Source: Pardosa pseudoannulata (taxonomy: Eukaryota; Arthropoda; Arachnida; Araneae; Lycosidae). From it: a stretch of DNA of 64,000 nucleotides. Below, one piece after another: positions 1-11,267 of the stretch (its first letter is position 1; each line of letters begins with the position of its first letter). Under the pieces are notes generated by a model. The model worked only from the letters and a program-made list of their open reading frames with translations, ran no database searches and was not told the DNA's origin. The position numbers and the translations under genes were made by a program. The stretch spans positions 22,426,065 to 22,490,064 of the forward strand of contig CM063504.1 in the NCBI GenBank assembly GCA_032207245.1. Direction: 5' to 3'.

Positions 1-111
1 GCTCATCTCTAAGAGCTAATTCTTGAATTAAAACTTCAGAATTTTCTTGTATCATCCTTTCTAATTCTAAGTAAACTTCATTAAGTTGTGAATTACTTAA
101 TGCTTTTAACT
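1..111 (-). CDS. unc-76: FEZ/UNC-76 exon 5, partial (coiled-coil start)
   Basis: The exon follows a TTATTTTCAG acceptor and runs off the window edge at base 1. It encodes Lys224 (split codon) and residues 225-260, including LKALSNSQLNEVYLELERMI and ENSEVLIQELALRDE. This is the start of the FEZ coiled coil; the QLNE and LALRDE motifs are typical of FEZ1/UNC-76. Known family members use this C-terminal half for dimerisation and for binding kinesin and other partners. The rest of the coiled coil and the stop codon lie outside the window. Confidence 0.92.
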
Positions 112-220
112 CTGAAAATAAATAATTTCAAAATTTTAAAAATCTGTATTGATTGCATAGGATGTTAAGAATCAAAAACATGTACTTTTTAAAAAAATTG
201 AATGGCAAGAAATCCCTTAC
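112..220 (-). other. FEZ intron 4 (109 bp)
   Basis: A short GTAAGG...TTTTCAG intron, AT-rich, with no feature inside. Confidence 0.85.
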
Positions 221-317
221 TTTCTTCATAAAGTATTGAGGAAATTGCAGTTGCATCTTTCTCCTCTGAATCAGAATCAGCTTCATCTTGAGATTCATCT
301 ACAGGAACTTCTTCATC
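221..317 (-). CDS. unc-76: FEZ/UNC-76 exon 4
   Basis: This 97 bp exon (residues 192-223 plus one base) has acceptor CTACAG and donor AAA|GTAAGG. It encodes a strongly acidic linker (DEEVPVDESQDEADSDSEE) followed by the helix start ATAISSILYEE. The phase 1 end joins exactly with the two-base start of exon 5 to give Lys224. Sequence conservation in this linker is low in the family, so the assignment rests on the position between exons 3 and 5, the splice signals, the matching phases and the acidic composition. Confidence 0.88.
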
Positions 318-533
318 CTGTAGGTATAAATCAAAAAAAAGTTAATCAAATTTACTTCAAATCAATAAAAATTAACAAAAATTCCTCAACATTACATTTT
401 GAGGATTCTAACTTAAATACATTTTGAAGACTAATTTATACAAAAGGGACATATGAACATTAGGTAAAAAGTTTAATCACATTTACATAATGGATACTTT
501 TTTACAATCCTGGAGAAAACTTAAAAAATCCTT

Positions 534-584
<51 letters not shown>

Positions 585-599
585 ATGTATGTATGTATG

Positions 600-670
<71 letters not shown>

Positions 671-764
671 CCTGTAGTTGCACTGACAAAATGAAGTACC
701 CCAACAACACCATTAATTCTCACAAAATGTATTCCATAACAAGATGATAAAATTAATAAAGTAC
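318..764 (-). other. FEZ intron 3 (447 bp) containing a compound microsatellite
   Basis: The intron begins GTACTT and ends CTACAG on the gene strand. About 130 bp of it is the TG/TATG/TA repeat listed separately. Short ORFs reading through that tract are artefacts. Confidence 0.85.
541..669. repeat. Compound microsatellite (TG)n-(TATG)n-(TA)n
   Basis: About 14 TG units are followed by about 9 TATG units and then about 33 TA units without interruption. The order suggests slippage and point changes converting one motif to the next. It sits in intron 3 of the FEZ gene. Confidence 0.97.
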
Positions 765-911
765 CTCCATTATTTTTTCAATTTCTTCAAGTACTTCTTC
801 TGCTGTGAACATTGGTTCTTCCTGTAAACTGGAAATGATTAGAGAGTGAAGATCAAGATCTTTAGCTACTTCATCATCAGAGGCATCTAACTCATCTCCA
901 GACTCTGGATC
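765..911 (-). CDS. unc-76: FEZ/UNC-76 exon 3
   Basis: This 147 bp exon (49 codons, residues 143-191, phase 0 at both ends) lies between a TTTATAG acceptor and a GAG|GTACTT donor. It starts with an acidic stretch rich in Asp and Glu and then has the family block LHSLIISSLQEEPMFTAEEV (163-182), matching the DLHSIIVSSLQEEPLFTA-type motif of vertebrate FEZ. An acidic helix ending IEKIME leads toward the next acidic exon. Acidic segments here are implicated in partner binding in FEZ1; that role is known for the family and not visible from this sequence. The donor has only GTACTT, weaker than the other donors. Confidence 0.92.
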
Positions 912-1974
912 CTATAAAGTAAAATTTAAGATTTTGATTTAACATAAAAGAAAGATATTAGTTTTTCCTAAAACAATGTCAAGCCAATCCTATAATTTGG
1001 GTCTTGAATTAAGATGGAAGATGTAATTAATAAGAAAATTAACTGTATATCTGTACAGTTAATCTGCCTAGATATATTAAGAGTACTGAAAATGCTTTGA
1101 TTTCATTCTTATAAAAATACAGATTGAACTTCATTTAATGTATGATAACTTTATGTTGAAGCTTGAATGAATTGATGGACTTAGCGTACATTTGTTATTT
1201 TCTTGTTTCATATTATACCACTAATTTGTGCATAATAGGTAAATCAATACAGCAGTTATTTATAATAGAAAGATAACAAATTTATTATGTTTTACTTGAT
1301 GAGAAATTAATGAAATTTTCTTATCTTATGGAAGATATTACAAACTACATTTTTTTATTAAAAATGTAATTTTATTTTATTTTAAAAAATCTTTTTACAA
1401 ATATTTATTGAAAATAAATAGAGTGTCTTTAAATGAGATACATAACGAATGATTATAGTTGGTAGCAGTTAAATAATTAACAAAAAATCAGAATCACTCA
1501 AGTTAACATATTAGATTATTTAGCAGCCCGTCTAAATTTGTAAGCCATAAATTTTTACAATCACCCACATAAAAAATGTATTTAATTACATTATTAATAA
1601 CAGGGGTTAAACATATATGCATTGCTGACAGAGGCATAGATGATTTCCCGCAGTAATGAACATCCATGCCATGAGTGGAGACCCTCTAAATTTTAAGTCT
1701 TGTAAATTCTGTAGTCAATTTTCATATGAAATTTTTTCCAACTAATGTTATATCAATTATGTGACATCTGAAATTTTGCATTTTTAAAATTAAGTGTAGA
1801 TTTTACATTGCAAGATAACAATGGTTAAAGGATTTTAAAATTTTATTTTTTTTAACAAAAGCTGAAAGTAGGAAAAACATTACCAACAATGGACACAACT
1901 CATACCAAATCTGCACAGTCAGGTCAGTAGCCGTGCACATTACCTCCATAACACAGAAGCACATACTAACTCCT

Positions 1975-2242
1975 CGGCGCAACAGCCCCTAGGGGACCAA
2001 GGCCTACAGTGCCAATCTCCATTTTCTAGACCAAAGGCCCTGGGGTGTGAAGCATATGTTCCTGTTAGGTGGTCAGCCTTACGCAGAACCCCCAGTGTTT
2101 AGTTCCCAAGTACGCTTGGTCCTCAGTTATTCTACCCACTGAAGGAATGAAAGGCTGAGTCAACCTTGCCCAACTTGGGGATCGAACCTCAGACCTGTGG
2201 CGTGGGAATGCGAAGCGCTACCCCAACGCCACTGGGCTTCCA
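1975..2242 (-). mobile_element. tRNA-derived SINE, family C
   Basis: Read on the minus strand, the element starts with a tRNA-like head of about 72 nt. It has an acceptor stem GCCCA pairing with TGGGC, an A-box-like stretch in the TGGCGTTGGGGTAGCGC region and a near-perfect B box (GAGGTTCGATCCCC). The anticodon loop resembles ATTCCCA, as in tRNA-Gly(CCC), but this is tentative. About 190 bp of GC-rich body follows and is unlike the AT-rich surroundings. It has the same orientation as the host gene. I could not define its 3' end or a target-site duplication. Confidence 0.75.
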
Positions 2243-3554
2243 ATAGCACATACAGCTGGTGTATAAAAGAAAAACAGTTTTTGCATTTACCAAGCTGAAT
2301 TTTTATAACTGAATTTTGTATTGTCTCCAGAAATGAACCTATATGCAAAATTTCAGATGTGTAGCTAGTCAAGAAGGAAGTTAAAAATTGATTACAAACT
2401 AAAGAAATAAAAGTGAAGATAAATAAAAGCAATTAAAAGGGAAATGCTTAATGACAAACTATGTAAATTGTGGCACTGTGAAAATAGAAAAAGAAAAATT
2501 GTTCTGTATGTTTAAACAGAAATATTAAAAGCAGAAGATGCAAAACTAATTATTTTTGTAACACAAGTGTTAAAAAACCAGGTCTTCATACTGCAGACTG
2601 CATAGATAGATGGACTGCATAGATACCACACAATGAAGAATTATAAAATATAATTTTTACATAAAGTCTAAACATATATAATTGACTGACAGATACTTTA
2701 GTTTAAAAAAGGAATTATTAAATTTTGTTTTTCCTTCATAATTTTTCACTATTTTTCAATTAGTGTTTTTTCAACAAAAATTAGTTCTAACCAGCACGTC
2801 CCCTCTGTATAAACTTAAAATGACTGCAAAAGGTTAAAATATCATGGGTTATATATCTCATTGAATAATAAATACTCTTTTATTATCACTATTTTATGTA
2901 TTTTTTGTATCATTTTCTATTCTATTGGTATGTGATCTCTTAATCCCTAAAATCTAATTAAATTTATGATTTGTTTTTCCCAAAACAATCTCATTTTCTC
3001 AGATTGTTTATGAAAGGAAAAGTAGTGTAGAAAGTGCTCTGCTGTGTTAAAGTACAGAGAAGATGTAAAAAATAAATAAATAAATAAAATAAATAAAAGG
3101 AGCTTGGTTTATATACAAGTAATCTATAAAAATTTGCACAAAAAATTTGAATAGTACATTTTTTAAAATAACATTGTTATACTTTTTTTGATGTAAAATA
3201 ACAGGGCACAATCTATTAAACAGTGTATTAAATTCTAATTTTTTTTCGAGAACAATACAATATTTAGGAAAAAAAAACTATAACAATTGCACCATAAGAT
3301 CATCATGTTGCATTGTAGTTTAGTTTAGTGTAAAATAGTTTTTGCAGATTTAAATTTATTTTCAATAAATGTATATATAATTTGCAGTTTTTTGCTTTTT
3401 GCACACTTGGTATGTAGGTTGTGAACTTTTAAAGTGGGCAGAGTTTATAAGAGTTAGAATTGGAAACCCAAAAATGCTTGTAACAGTGCCTAAAATTAAT
3501 ATGATTGGGCCTGCAGAACAATTTCTTATTCTTCTTCTGAGACAGTACAGCCCA

Positions 3555-4190
3555 TTACAGGTCAAGGTTATCCCAATCAATCTCTGCCTTCTGGTCCTAT
3601 TTGAGGCAATAGCCCTACACTTTTCCTTATGTAAGATTTTTCAGTCACTTTCAACAGAGTTAACTACCTAATTAGTGGTTCTTTGGCTCTTCCTGATTTA
3701 AAGTTTCCATAGGTTTGGTAAATGTAAGCTTTTTTACTGGAATGGTAATCTCAGGTCTACATAAATGTCCTACTTACTGAATCCTGTGACTTTTTATGAT
3801 TTTAACGATGTCTGGTTGTCTATATTTTCAGTAGATTTCAAAGTTAAACATTGATCTCCAAACACTGTTTTCACACACTGTGCCAAATATTTCTTCTATA
3901 CTTTGTGCTCAAAGGTCAATAGTTTGTTTTCTATAGATTTATCCACTGCCCAGCATCCACAGCTATAAAGTATCATGGGTCACAATAGGGTTTTATGTAT
4001 ATTAATTTTGGTGCTCGGGATAATGCATCAAAATTTAAATTAATTTTTAAAACCATCATAACATCTATTTGCCACATAGAGCCTATTGTTTATTTCAACA
4101 GCCAAATTATTGCTATTAGAGACAATGGTTCCGTAATATTTGAAGTGTGATACTCTTTCAAAGGCATAATTTTTCAAGACTAATGGTTAA
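3555..4190 (-). pseudogene. Degraded non-LTR retrotransposon (reverse transcriptase C-terminal part)
   Basis: Conceptual reading of the minus strand, with several stops and frameshifts, gives blocks typical of the distal part of LINE reverse transcriptases. These are a FERVSHFKYYGTIVSN block (like FEKVDSFKYLG), EINNRLYVANRCY, a KTL-PMILYSCGCWAV block (like KTLIRPVLLYGCESW) and ENKLLTFEHKV-KKYLAQCVK. A KSGRA-like segment then corresponds to the usual GRPxxRW region. The sequence is far too broken to code. I would place it in the RTE/Jockey-like LINE group without choosing a clade. It lies in intron 2 in sense with the host gene. Confidence 0.72.
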
Positions 4191-4467
4191 TTTAATGAAT
4201 TGTAAAGAGCAATTTGTAGCTTTTTCATATTTGTTCAAAAACAGCATTTTTTTTAAAAAAGAGAATTTTCCTACAGTTATTAAACAGAATGCTGAACACA
4301 CTGTGCTGTCTCATTAACATATTCTAACATTAAAATTTTCCATTTCAATGTGGATATGGCATTAAAATATCAAATGGAATTTTAGAACAATATTAACCAT
4401 GTATTAAGATGTTAAACTTGAATGACAACTACAGTAGTACATAAAATGAAAAGGCTTCAATAGTTAC

Positions 4468-4576
4468 CATTTTTTCATTCAAATTAAGGCAATTAATTTG
4501 TAGTTTCCTTGTATAAGATTTTGACCAGTCTATTGGCAACATATTACCGAAATTCCCAGTTAAAGTCCACCACATT
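4468..4576 (-). CDS. unc-76: FEZ/UNC-76 exon 2
   Basis: This 109 bp internal exon begins after a TTTCAG acceptor and ends at ATG|GTAACT. One base completes the split Gln codon from exon 1; 36 codons follow (residues 107-142) and the exon ends in phase 0. It encodes the family signature with two adjacent Trp (108-109) and GNFGNMLPIDWSKSY (113-127). In other FEZ proteins this block directly follows the MNEC motif that ends exon 1, so the join across the 49.8 kb intron is well supported. No stop codon interrupts the frame. It is too short to stand out as an ORF and was found from the motif and splice signals. Confidence 0.93.
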
Positions 4577-5755
4577 CTGAAAGAAAAAAACAAGGTTGAA
4601 TTAAATTTTTTTCAATAATAACAAAATATTTTAACACTGTGTATAATACCATTTATTTAACTACATAAACACGATAATATTTAGGTGAAGCTTGCACAGA
4701 TTTTGCTGTGATTAAGACACCATACCTATTGATACGTTATTAAATATAAATACACTGACAGATTTTCCCCATTTAAATTCCAGAAAAAAATTTTATTATT
4801 ATTTTTTTACTTTTTATTTTTTAAAGATAAATGCGTTAAATTGGTATTTCTATCTTACGTAAAGATTTTTATTAGATTTCCCCAAAATTAATAACTTGAT
4901 ATACACAAAAATAACAGATTAAAATTTCATACTAAGATAGTATAAACTTGAAGGTGTCTGTTGTGGCACTCATTATTAATTAATCATTGATGAATTAAGC
5001 ACACTTAAATCACAATAACAGATTAAGAAACACAAATCACAATTACTATAGACACGCAGTAAGCATGTAATGGAGGGGAAATAGGCGTGACCAATAATTA
5101 GTGTCAGACTATATCAACTATCGTCGTACGGGATTTAATTAGTTGTTGAAAATTTTGTATAAGATAATCAAACTACAAAAATATTTTTAAAACTGTTCAA
5201 TTCTTCTTTTATTTAATTCCTTAGAGATATATTTATTGAATATTTTAATTATCCCAAACGAAATTACCGAGAAGGAAGAAAAAAAAAATCAAAATTTAAG
5301 AGTGGTATAAAAATGTATCCCAATCCCAAAACAAGACGATCTTTGAATTATAACCTTGAAACTGAGCTAATGGCTCACTTACATTTACACACACTTACAG
5401 TTACTAAACATACTGAGCTAATATTTTTATTCAAGAATGAGACCACTTGCATATTAATCCAATTTAGCGAATGACTCAGGTCGGATACGACGCAAGGAAT
5501 TGCGGATTAAATTACACTAGACGCTCTTAATAGCAAAACAAATCCATTCTTAATTACAAACACGCATTTGATTATTTAAAAGTAAAAATTTGAAGTTTCC
5601 TGATGTTCCAGTAAGTCAGTCATTGTACTGTAAAACTTACCAATTTATTTTCTAAACAGTTTATTTACTGTAATAATAAAAAAGATGATTAAAAGGAAAT
5701 TCATTACAATACTTCAAAACAATATACTCCTCATTGAAAAAAAATTATGTATATA
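4577..5755. other. Unassigned AT-rich intron sequence
   Basis: I see no coding, RNA or repeat signal here beyond short A/T runs. Confidence 0.6.
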
Positions 5756-6006
5756 TATGAGCCGTTTTCCTTGAAAGCGGTGTAAGACAATTTTGACAAA
5801 AAACTAGTTAATGATAAAACTGAATACAATTTACTATGAACTTTATATAAAAATAAGTTTTATGTAAAATACTAGTTTTATATAAAAATATAAAACTAGT
5901 GTAATAACATATATCCATATTTTTCAAATTATTCAAGTACAAAACCTTAAATATTTCCATATAAAATAAAATATAATCACACCACTTTCAAAGAAAATGG
6001 CTCATG
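5756..6006. mobile_element. TA-flanked MITE with about 30 bp imperfect inverted termini
   Basis: The left end (TATGAGCCGTTTTCC then TTGAAAGCGGTGT) is inverted at the right end (CATGAGCCATTTTCTTTGAA then AGTGGTGT, read on the minus strand). Both ends are bordered by TA, as for Tc1/mariner-type insertion. The interior is about 190 bp of AT-rich sequence without coding capacity. It is probably a non-autonomous DNA transposon. The superfamily is an inference from the TA flanks only. Confidence 0.6.
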
Positions 6007-6073
6007 TATCAGCAGTCTTTCACAAAGAAAACTTTTAGATAAAACAGTACATATAAATAAAATAAGTGGGATG

Positions 6074-6242
6074 ACTGGTTTGGAGAGCTACGGTTTCCTT
6101 TTTTGCTACACGAGGGCTAATGAGACCGGGCCTACTGCTTTAGGACTATTCTGAACGGTTACAAAAATTCATGCCAATAATGTGATTCGCACTCACGAAC
6201 TCTGATACCGAAGACTCGCATCCTACCAATTCGACTATCGTT
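6074..6242 (-). mobile_element. SINE-A copy (tRNA-Arg-like SINE), diverged
   Basis: On the minus strand a tRNA head with recognisable A- and B-box regions is followed by the body shared with the better copies near 26.2 and 26.9 kb. It ends with the GCTCTCCAAACCAG tail. It is diverged and inactive. Confidence 0.8.
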
Positions 6243-6341
6243 AAAGTAAGAGATGCAAGAAATACCAGATGTGATTACTTAGTACGGCTCGCAAGTGGCT
6301 TTGTTTACATAGTTGCAACACAATGCTGACGGAAAGCCGGA

Positions 6342-6343
<2 letters not shown>

Positions 6344-6385
<42 letters not shown>
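6344..6385. repeat. (TAA)n microsatellite
   Basis: About 13 uninterrupted AAT/TAA units follow SINE-A by about 100 bp. Confidence 0.95.
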
Positions 6386-6386
<1 letters not shown>

Positions 6387-7984
6387 ATTAGACTAGTTAT
6401 ACAAGCCATAAAAAACTCAGTTTATTGCAGATAACTGCGAAGGAAGAAATGAAAAACACTTCGCAAGTTTGGCATGACGACTTGCCCCGCGGCTTCGGGA
6501 ATTCTAACATACCATTTTAGGGACCAGACAAATTTGTAATAAATGATTATGATAGATTATGCTAATAAAAATTGCAGAACCTGCTTCTATATAATACCGA
6601 CTCGTATTTGTTAGTTGTAAGTCGACTCGTTTGTAAGTAAACGATTAATTTCTTAAATGAGAATTTCTATTTAAACTTCATTCAACTTCTATGTTATGTA
6701 ATATGGTGTTCTTTAGGTTTCCACGTACTTGAACTGTTTCATACCTGTATCCTACTATCTTAAGACAACGTTGTTCGTTTATAACACATTATCTAGCTTT
6801 GTACATAAATCAATGATGACAGCAACAGCTATGCATACTACCCTACAGATCTGCAGAATCTGAAATTAACTGTAACATAGTCAAAAAATCTCTGTAAGGC
6901 AAGTTTGTATACATTATATATTGGATCCTTTATTTTCGAGTAATAAAACTCCAAAAACGCCAAGCACGTCATTCGACTAGATTGTTTTCCCTGCAAGCAG
7001 ATCCCTAAATTAGAAATGAGGAAGACAAGAATTCTTTCAAATGAAACACACCCCTTCTGTAACCACCCATCGTTGGAAGAACAATACGTCCCTTAGATTT
7101 ATAATATATGCATTCATCATGTATTTGAGGAGGATCTTTTACAGGGATTACCGTGTATCGAATTAAAAATCTCCCGACTCGCAGCATTAAGGCAGTATGC
7201 TAATATAGATCTAGCTTTCATTATCTTTCACCGTTAGTCAGCAATATTACGGGGGATAAAGGTTTATTAAATTTTATTTTATTATTTTTTAAAGTTTTCT
7301 AGATTGGTACCGCCTTTCCATTTCCTGATAAAGAGGATTTTAGAATGAAAATGCGAATCGAAAAAACGGTTCAGGATCTACTTTCGAAAGTATTCTGATG
7401 AGTAATGGGCCACAAACAGCTCAAAATACTATACAGCTGCTTATAGTTGTCACTAAGTGAGTATAAATAAGTTTCTACTTATTTAAAGTAACAATGTATT
7501 ACAGACTAGTTTAAAGAGGAACATTCTACTTTCCTTTTAGTTAAAAAAAGTTTAGAAAACATAATCCGATCACACTCGAGTGAACTGAAAAATGTGCAGA
7601 GATTTTTGCAAAATTTGACCAAAAAAAATTTTTTTTGAAAAAATTTTGGAGTGCTTTCGATTTAACAAACTTTAAAAATTACACTTGTAATGGTACTTAA
7701 TTATTCTAATTAAAGATATGTAATATAGATATATTAAAATGAAAGAAATGCAATTTGTAATGCTTGAAATCTGAAAAAAATTGGACACGATAATAAATGT
7801 GAGTTTTACAAAACTTTTTTTTAAACAAAAATTTTGTTTGTATTGCCTGTTTCTTCATTTCAGTGCATTTTTCAAAATTTAAATTCCTATTTCTAGAAGC
7901 AGGAATTGAAGACATGTTTGCTAAAAGGAAAGAATCTTGCTGTAAAACAATTACATCTCTTCGGTTTGGTATGGATACGGTTAG
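6386..7984. other. Unassigned intron sequence
   Basis: Short ORFs here have no recognisable motif, and I see no repeat family assignment. Confidence 0.55.
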
Positions 7985-8129
7985 TGATGTAAAAAACCCG
8001 GGAATTTGGGGGAATAAACTGGGAACTTTTGGAGGTAATCATTTTAACAATGTTTACATTTATTTTTTCAACAACGGCTATTTAAGAACTAGCATATTAT
8101 TTCTAAGAGATTTTTTTTTCTACTTTTGG

Positions 8130-8179
<50 letters not shown>

Positions 8180-8477
8180 TCAAGAAATAATAGCAATGAG
8201 CATATAAATGATTTTATAGTAGTACTTATGTAATTAATCACCCTGTTAGTCTTATCAAACATATAACTGGTTGCTTCAATTTTAATTGCTAATATAATAA
8301 TTATATACATTATTTTTGATCATCATTATGTAAATTGCTTTATGTTAAACTATCCCCCTCCTTTTGTAATATAAAAATAAATCATTAAATTTAAAATAAC
8401 GGTTTATTATTTTTTTTAATGCATTATCATTTAAAGGTGTAATCAAATGACAATGTTGCATTTTGTGTCCAATTTCT

Positions 8478-8480
<3 letters not shown>
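7985..8480 (+). repeat. Dispersed repeat R1, copy 1
   Basis: It begins with a GGGAATTTGGGGGAATAAAC-type stretch and runs to the CACACA tract. It is clearly similar to 47.13-47.91 kb, sharing GTTTACATTTATTTTTT, AATAGCAATGAGCAT, ACTGGTTGCTTCA and CAATGTTGC blocks. A (TA)n tract sits at the same internal place in both. Class unknown; the GGGAA-type end is reminiscent of some hAT elements. Confidence 0.7.
8132..8179. repeat. (TA)n microsatellite inside repeat R1
   Basis: About 24 TA units with one TG change. Confidence 0.95.
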
Positions 8481-8624
<144 letters not shown>

Positions 8625-8734
8625 TTATCCAAGAAAAATGATGATTTATGGGTTTTGTGACACTACATATTATTGCCTAATATTTATGTAATAATAAAAA
8701 TATTGGATATTTCTCAAAGGAAAAATAAACTCAT

Positions 8735-9012
8735 ACTTTCATGCTAAACATGATACCTTGCCAAATATAGTTAATCCCAATTATTCAATTTTTTTTTCAT
8801 AGCATATAATAGTTAAATTTTGGGAAATTATCAACTTTTGAGGTCTACAACAAAGACAGAAAAAAAATGGTGGTTCTCATTATGTCACAGGAATTGGTGA
8901 TTTCAAAATACTTCAAAATTCCAATGTTTTGGAAATTTTCAAAATTCCCTTCCCAAAAAAAATCCAGTTTTTTCCCGGGTTTAAACAGGGTTTTTTCCAC
9001 TGCTCACAACTC
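8735..9012 (+). repeat. Direct repeat R2, unit 1
   Basis: Shares AACATGATACCTTG, TAATCCCAATTATTCAAT, the TACTTCAAAATTCC/TTTTGGAAATTTTC block and CTGCTCACAACTCTA with the unit at 9209-9472, in the same order. Class unknown. Confidence 0.65.
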
Positions 9013-9208
9013 TACCCCTGGGTGATGGAAATGAGTGACAACCTCAGGGATACCTCCTTTAGATATGTATGGGTGTCACAAGTCCGACGGGATTTAGTGT
9101 TTCTTTCTCTCTCGTCCTTCCTGGTAGACTTGAGCTTTCTTCTCTGGCTCCTTATTTTCTTGGACAAAATAAAAATCGACCTATGACGGACTTCTCGTAG
9201 GTCAGTAG

Positions 9209-9472
9209 CTTTCATTCTAAACATGATACCTTGTCAAATATAGTTAGTTAATCCCAATTATTCAATATTTTGGCTGTTTGGCATCCTTTACACGTTTATT
9301 CATTACAGTTGCCAGTTAACTATTAATCTCAAATCATTTATGAAATGTAAAAATTGTCTTGTGCTATTAGGATAAAAGTAAACAAAATACTTCAAAATTC
9401 CCATGTTTTGGAAATTTTCAAAAATTTCCTTCTCAAAAAACCAGGTTTTTTTCCCCCCTGCTCACAACTCTA
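9209..9472 (+). repeat. Direct repeat R2, unit 2
   Basis: Partner of 8735-9012 with small indels. The spacing of about 470 bp suggests an old tandem duplication or two copies of one element. Confidence 0.65.
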
Positions 9473-11039
9473 GCTACGGTTTATATTTTTGCTACATTAG
9501 GCAATTATATCCATTGAACTATTACAGTAGCTCATTTAAAAGCTTTACAGCGAGAAGATTTAGTAAAAGCACTCTTGCTCTGTATCATAGTCCCTTTAAA
9601 TTTTAGAAATAGCTTAAAAACCGGAATTCCGATGGAAACCCGACGCACAACCACCCCTAAAATTATAATAATCGTCTTGTAGCAGGAAGATAGGTATAAA
9701 TATTTATAAGAGAATATTTTCAAAGCACATTTTGTAAATGCCCACAAGTACATAATTGTTACACTTCTCTTCTTGTTCCTATTTGAAATTTTCGTCTATC
9801 AATATAATGGCTTTACCTCAAATTATTTAAAATGTTCTGATTAAAAACTTCTGGAAATACACGCATATCTTAAATAACTTAAAAGAAGCGAAATTCATTA
9901 CTTATAACAACATGGAAAAGCAAAGATTTCACTCTTGAAATAAGAAAGAAATTGGTTTATGCTGTGCGTGATTTCTGAGGCTTTTCCTTCATGTACATTC
10001 GAGAATGATGCAACTTAAGAATAACTGGAATAAAAACAAAGAGATAAAAGAGATTATCTCCAGGAAAACTTTCAATATCATTAAGAAACGTCCACTGTAA
10101 ACAATGTTTTAAAAACAACAGAGAGGAAAATATAAGAAAAAAAAAAGAAAGATTTATTAGGAAAAGATCATGACATTTCGCAACAGCTTTTTAAAGTTTT
10201 CATGTTTCAGTGAAGAGGCAATTTACAATACAGAATTATTTACAATAAAGAAATGATGGAACTTACGCATTCTGTAACGCATAATACATGAAGTATGTTT
10301 CATTATTACTCGGTTGTTTACATAAAAATATTTTAAAAACGAGTATTTTTAATACATAACAAAATACATAATAACAAAATAAGATACAACTATCGGGAAA
10401 AGACATTTTAAGCAGAACATAAAAAAGGACATTTTTAGAAGTAGTAGAAAAAAAGTAATCGATTTAGTAGTCTCTCCTTTCCATTAAAGTAGTGCTACCA
10501 TGTAACGACGCCATTACTGATCTCAACGATATCTCTTTGGAAAGTAAACGATCCTTTAAAAAATACTGCCCGAGTTTTTTGTTAAACGCAATGTTCTAGC
10601 CATCTCTTCTGCACTGCTTTCATAAAAGTAGAAAACAACAATTAAAAAGACAGCATTACCCATAAGTTAACGTTCCAACGATAAAAGTATTGACACGAAA
10701 AGATGCAGTGAAACTAGTGTCAGTCACGTACGTTAATTTCTCTTAAAAGATGTTCGGTGATAAGAATATTTTATTATAGAGGGCAAGGAAAAAATATATT
10801 TTCGAAAATAAAATTACCAGGACGCTCCTGGTTGTCGTCAAGTCATGTCGTAAAACGAGGCACGCTGAAACTCGAGATGCTGTCTCATAAAGTAGGAAGC
10901 CTTTTCAAGACGGCCTCCCGTCATCCAAGTGACTCACTCGAAACTTCACTGCTCTTTCAGCGAATATATACCCTTACGCAACCCTCCATTATAAGACGAT
11001 GCGAACACAAAAGAGAAAATTTCTTACTCAAGATACCAA
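9473..11039. other. Unassigned intron sequence
   Basis: It holds a 115-codon plus-strand ORF (10757-11104) without any recognised motif; the ORF's 3' end overlaps a dispersed repeat. I do not call it a gene. Confidence 0.5.
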
Positions 11040-11165
11040 CTAAATTTCGAGCAGCACTTTTTAGCATAAATGCTCCGAAAAGAGAAAAACTATACCATAT
11101 TTAAATACTCATCAAGAAAATACTAGAAGATATGTATCATTCCCATTAACTCGGAAATATTACAT
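11040..11165 (+). repeat. Dispersed repeat R3, copy 1
   Basis: Similar to 13330-13455. Shared blocks include TTTTTAGCATAAATG, ATATTTAAATACTC and AGATATGTATCATTC-type sequence, at roughly two thirds identity by eye. Confidence 0.55.
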
Positions 11166-11243
11166 AGTATAATTTAAATAATATAATATTTTAGAAGCTG
11201 GGCGTCCAGTTCAGTCCAGTCTTGTGGTCTGAGTATACATAAC

Positions 11244-11267
11244 CAGACGGTTATGTATAACCGTCTG
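11244..11267. repeat. Perfect short palindrome
   Basis: Two exact 11-base arms (CAGACGGTTAT and its complement) are separated by GT. Further GGTTATGTATAA-like copies follow within 80 bp. Confidence 0.9.

Larger units (their letters stand above)
912..4467 (-). other. FEZ intron 2 (3.56 kb) with SINE-C and LINE relic
   Basis: The intron is bounded by ATG|GTAACT and TATAG. Apart from the SINE-C (1975-2242), the LINE relic (3555-4190) and a short (AAAT)n at 3070-3098, the rest (912-1974, 2243-3554, 4191-4467) is AT-rich with no recognisable feature. Confidence 0.85.

Noticed and set aside
236..427. Plus-strand ORF of 63 codons
   Set aside because: It is the shadow of FEZ exon 4 on the opposite strand and crosses its splice sites.
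483..747. ORFs encoding (Tyr-Ile)n, (Thr-His)n and (Cys-Val)n peptides
   Set aside because: They are translations of the TG/TATG/TA microsatellite. The same applies at 8089-8641, 24992-25307, 28232-28482 and 61690-61875.
2171..2242. Possible tRNA-Gly gene
   Set aside because: It has a closing acceptor stem, but it continues into a SINE-type body and the anticodon arm pairs poorly.
3362..3671. ORFs on both strands at the LINE 3' side
   Set aside because: They do not follow the reverse-transcriptase frame and lie partly outside it. The LINE relic itself is full of stops.
10757..11104. 115-codon plus-strand ORF
   Set aside because: No recognisable motif; its 3' end runs into dispersed repeat R3, which also occurs at 13.3 kb.
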